Part shown: in pieces, positions 61,693 to 64,000 of the stretch
Layout: each line of letters begins with the position of its first letter
Position numbering within the stretch: position 1 is the first letter of the stretch
DNA from: an uncultured Clostridia bacterium
Lineage (GTDB): Bacteria > Bacillota > Clostridia > Saccharofermentanales > Saccharofermentanaceae
NCBI GenBank assembly: GCA_947303255.1
Contig: CAMYXL010000003.1
Coordinates: forward strand, 21,351 to 85,350
Length of the DNA: 64,000 nucleotides
Direction: 5' to 3'
Notes under the pieces: generated by a model
What the model was told of the DNA's origin: nothing
Databases searched by the model: none
What the model saw: the letters and a program-made list of their open reading frames with translations, nothing else
Position numbers and translations under genes: made by a program

Positions 61693-62595
61693 ATGAAAGG
61701 TTTAATTTTATCTTGTGGTTCCGGTAGCAGATTAGCTCCGTTTACCGAGAATACGTCTAAGGCCATGGTTCCATATATGAATCATAATGCATTGTATTAT
61801 CAATGCTTGATGTTTAAGAAGTGGGACATAACTGAAATAACGGTTTTCTATGATAAAGGCGATGAATCAGATTTTTATGACTCAGTAAAGGATCTGGATA
61901 TAAAGCTTGAAGCAGTTCACTTAAAGAAAGGTTGGGAGAATACCTGGAGAAAAGCTGCTGAATTGTTTTGTGACGATACTGTAGTTATAGTCAACTGCGA
62001 CATGATGTTGCCATATGATTATGAGAAAGTAATAAAAGAACACATTTCGGCTGGAAGTTCGCTTTCTTTGGCTTGTAGTGGAAGTGAGTACAATATGTAC
62101 GGGCAATTGGCTAAGTTATTGTTCATTCGAGAGAATGAAGATGGAGTATATTTCCATTCAGGTAATTACACTCCTGATACGACTGTAGTCAGAGAAGTCG
62201 GAATGAGTGTGGTTTCTGGAGAAGTTTTACGACTTGTAAATGAGATGAGATTTGATGGCGTTGATCCATGGATAGATAGTCTTATCCCATTAGTCCTTGA
62301 AAAGAAGATGAAAGTACAATGCGTTAGAGTTAATGCAACTTGTCAAGATATCGGAACATGGAGAGGCTTGCAGACTGCTTACCAACATCCGATTATTGAA
62401 CATATTGGAAAAATCAGCAAAGTTCTCAATAACCTGATAGAGGAAAATTCAATTGTTGAAAACGAAGCGGATCTGGATAATGTCATTGTCATGAAGAACT
62501 GCATCGTAAAAAAGGGCGTCAAACTTAAGAATGCAATAGTATTGCCGGGAAGTGTCATAGAGTACGCTGAAGATAAAAAGATAATATTCGTATAA
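61693..62595 (+). CDS. Sugar-phosphate nucleotidyltransferase-like protein
   Basis: A 300-aa NTP-transferase. ATG 61693 behind AAGGAG is preferred over TTG 61687. The N-terminal loop GLILSCGSGSRLAPFTENTSKAMVP is the standard nucleotide-binding signature, and VNCDMMLP holds the metal Asp. WIDSLIPLVLEKK and a short C-terminal hexapeptide-like end (NAIVLPGSVIEY) follow. It probably makes an NDP-activated sugar or alcohol for the glycosyltransferase two genes upstream. Cytidylyltransferases of the LicC type look similar, so the activated group is open. Confidence 0.85.
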   Translation: MKGLILSCGSGSRLAPFTENTSKAMVPYMNHNALYYQCLMFKKWDITEITVFYDKGDESDFYDSVKDLDIKLEAVHLKKGWENTWRKAAELFCDDTVVIVNCDMMLPYDYEKVIKEHISAGSSLSLACSGSEYNMYGQLAKLLFIRENEDGVYFHSGNYTPDTTVVREVGMSVVSGEVLRLVNEMRFDGVDPWIDSLIPLVLEKKMKVQCVRVNATCQDIGTWRGLQTAYQHPIIEHIGKISKVLNNLIEENSIVENEADLDNVIVMKNCIVKKGVKLKNAIVLPGSVIEYAEDKKIIFV

Positions 62596-62607
62596 AGGAG
62601 AAACCAT

Positions 62608-63498
62608 ATGATTAAACACCTGTATTTTTTTGATGACCTTACCTATCATATTGAGAGAATATGTAAGGAAAAGGAAATGGGAAATGATGAGATCGGAGAG
62701 ATCAAAAGAAACATTTGGAAGTATTTGAATGAAGCTTTTGGCGATCTGGATATGGCAAATCAGGACTATGTCTTGGTTAGCTGGGACCATGTCAGTGCAG
62801 AATTGGGAGACAGATTATTCCGTGCACAGAAGAAATATGATGTTATTATTTCACAGGGATGTAATGGTGATTATGCTATGCAATCTTTCAGTGAAATGTA
62901 TAAAAATAAATACGGATGTACAATTGCGGATGAATTAAGAAATGTAAGAACTGCTCGCTTCTTAACTGATGAGAATGATCCTTTCTACTCTGAATTTACT
63001 ATTGGAGTAAGTAAAGGAAGTTCATTGTTACAGCAGTGTAAGGACATAGTAGATGACTGTGTTACAAAAGAAGGAAAACTAAAGATAGCTGTTTTCGATG
63101 ATTGTATTCAGACCGGAAGATGTACAAAGTCTGTTGTTGATGATGTTGAGCAGCTGCTGGAAACTGCAAATATAGATTACGAACTTGATGTCTTCGGATT
63201 TATATTCTGTGAGGACACCATGAACAGGTTTAACAAAGAAGGATACTTTGTTGAAGCAGGTACAATGCTCAGAGGAAAGACTTATCCGGATGATTGGGAT
63301 CATGATATTTATTTCTTGAAAGACTTGTTCTTGAGCAGTGCTATTCGCTTCTCTAATGGCCATTCTGTGGCTTATTGTGATATTGATTGGTACTTGGAGA
63401 TCTTCCCGATGACTAAAGACTTAAAAAACAATAGTTTTATCAGACTGAGAGAATACCTGAGGTCTGTCAATTTGTTAGATGATCTGGAAGCTTTATAA
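62608..63498 (+). CDS. Phosphoribosyltransferase-fold protein, unknown
   Basis: A 296-aa soluble protein. The segment IAVFDDCIQTGRCTKSVVDDV matches the PRPP-binding loop (VDDxxxTG) of type I phosphoribosyltransferases, and DVFGFIFCED fits the strand after it. The N-terminal 100 residues (FFDDLTYHIERICKEKEMG, VLVSWDHVSAELG) are not a family I know. It starts 12 bases after the nucleotidyltransferase. It may transfer or remove a ribosyl phosphate, or use the fold for binding only. A strong terminator follows, closing the block. Confidence 0.7.
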   Translation: MIKHLYFFDDLTYHIERICKEKEMGNDEIGEIKRNIWKYLNEAFGDLDMANQDYVLVSWDHVSAELGDRLFRAQKKYDVIISQGCNGDYAMQSFSEMYKNKYGCTIADELRNVRTARFLTDENDPFYSEFTIGVSKGSSLLQQCKDIVDDCVTKEGKLKIAVFDDCIQTGRCTKSVVDDVEQLLETANIDYELDVFGFIFCEDTMNRFNKEGYFVEAGTMLRGKTYPDDWDHDIYFLKDLFLSSAIRFSNGHSVAYCDIDWYLEIFPMTKDLKNNSFIRLREYLRSVNLLDDLEAL

Positions 63499-63546
63499 GG
63501 TGCATGAAAAGCTCTCTATAAATTAAGATCTTTGTTAGTTATTTTC

Positions 63547-63579
63547 AAAAAGCAGTTCCTGCATCGGAACTGCTTTTTT
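63547..63579. terminator. Terminator between convergent genes
   Basis: AAAAAGCAGTTCC ... GGAACTGCTTTTTT, perfect stem with A and T flanks, able to act on both strands. Confidence 0.92.
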
Positions 63580-63586
63580 GAGATAA

Positions 63587-64000
63587 TTATTTCATTGTCC
63601 ATTCATTTATGAAACTGTTCAGTGCCTCTTCTTCATTTTCTTTTAATTCTCGGATATGGTTAATAATTCGATCTTTCAATTTGTCTGTTTTAACCATTTT
63701 ATACTTGATGGCTAATGTGAATATCAGTTTTGCCTTGGCGGTTATTTGATCAAAAGCATTCAGATCTACATTTACCAAATTGAATTCGTCACATATTTTC
63801 GTTATTCGTTCAGTGATGATGGTTTTATGTTCCCATAACAATCTAAAAGGTCTTATGTCCAAAACATCCTCAGAGGTTGTCAATTCTAATACCCTGATTA
63901 TTTCGTCATAGCAATGAATACCGTAAATGTATTCAGGAACAAACTTAGGTGTGTATGGTTTAACACTGATAGAATGATGATCTTCTGATAGAATTGATCT
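63587..64000 (-). CDS. Unknown protein, 5' end outside the window
   Basis: The track starts this frame at 63883 (TTG), but the frame is open to the right window edge, adding at least 39 codons (KPYTPKFVPEYIYGIHCYDE is visible). So at least 137 residues are present, ending SFINEWTMK. The C-terminal part is helical and charged (ERITKICDEFNLVNVDLNAFD, DRIINHIRELKENEEEALN). I do not recognise it. It is convergent with the biosynthetic block and separated from it by a shared terminator. Confidence 0.75.
   Translation of the reverse strand, partial: RSILSEDHHSISVKPYTPKFVPEYIYGIHCYDEIIRVLELTTSEDVLDIRPFRLLWEHKTIITERITKICDEFNLVNVDLNAFDQITAKAKLIFTLAIKYKMVKTDKLKDRIINHIRELKENEEEALNSFINEWTMK

Noticed and set aside
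47605-63498. Conventional NRPS, PKS or phosphonate cluster
   Set aside because: No condensation, ketosynthase, thioesterase or PEP mutase gene is present, so none of these labels fits.

Overview
The window comes from a low-to-moderate GC, single-membrane, strictly anaerobic Firmicute of the class Clostridia. The grounds are many Cys-lipidated lipoproteins, AGGAGG-type ribosome binding sites, a BlaI/BlaR-type regulatory pair, pyruvate formate-lyase, a flavodiiron-rubredoxin fusion with a PerR-like box, and FeoA/FeoB with DtxR-type operators. I cannot name family or genus. There are no tRNA or rRNA genes, no CRISPR array, no transposase and no phage genes.

Layout. 1-1.3 kb: end of a polar amino-acid ABC importer. 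1.4-8.5 kb: three paralogous ~770-aa lipoproteins with a solute-binding-protein-like C-terminal half. 8.6-11.7 kb: three paralogous acidic-linker lipoproteins. 11.9-14.3 kb: asnS-asnA. 14.35-20.65 kb: palindromic repeats, then two secreted esterase-like proteins with Ig-like and DUF4214 domains, each behind a repeated hairpin-bearing leader. 20.8-27.1 kb (minus strand): three paralogous lipoproteins plus a BlaI-type repressor and a BlaR1-like M56 peptidase whose extracellular sensor is a C-type-lectin-like domain. Shared TTGACA-N17-TAGAAT promoters carry TTCTAC-N4-GTAGAA operators. 27.4-29.1 kb: DUF4349 lipoprotein and a companion. 29.3-34.1 kb: flavodiiron protein, pflB and a damaged pflA. 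34.1-37.7 kb: a possible small transcript, then feoA-feoA-feoB and a Cys-rich partner. 38-42 kb: small proteins, a zinc-ribbon membrane protein, an FtsK-core protein without Walker motifs, and a WYL regulator. 42-46.6 kb: an ABC exporter pair (minus) and a HAD hydrolase. 46.7-47.6 kb: AT-rich gap with a short-chain dehydrogenase remnant.

47.6-63.5 kb is an AT-richer accessory block. It encodes a stand-alone amino-acid-type adenylation enzyme, a PaaK/CapK-like adenylate-forming enzyme, a HisC-like aminotransferase, a carrier protein, a ThDP enzyme, a three-gene ABC-2 exporter, a GH3 glycosidase and a HisD-like dehydrogenase. After a terminator come a glycosyltransferase, a cupin, a sugar nucleotidyltransferase and a PRTase-like protein. 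I read it as an undescribed carrier-protein-dependent pathway for a small, possibly glycosylated, exported metabolite; the product is not deducible.

The two most promising systems are the lectin-sensor BlaR/BlaI regulon (20.8-27.1 kb) and the biosynthetic block (47.6-63.5 kb). The Walker-less FtsK core beside a WYL regulator and the triplicated leader element before the esterase genes come next.
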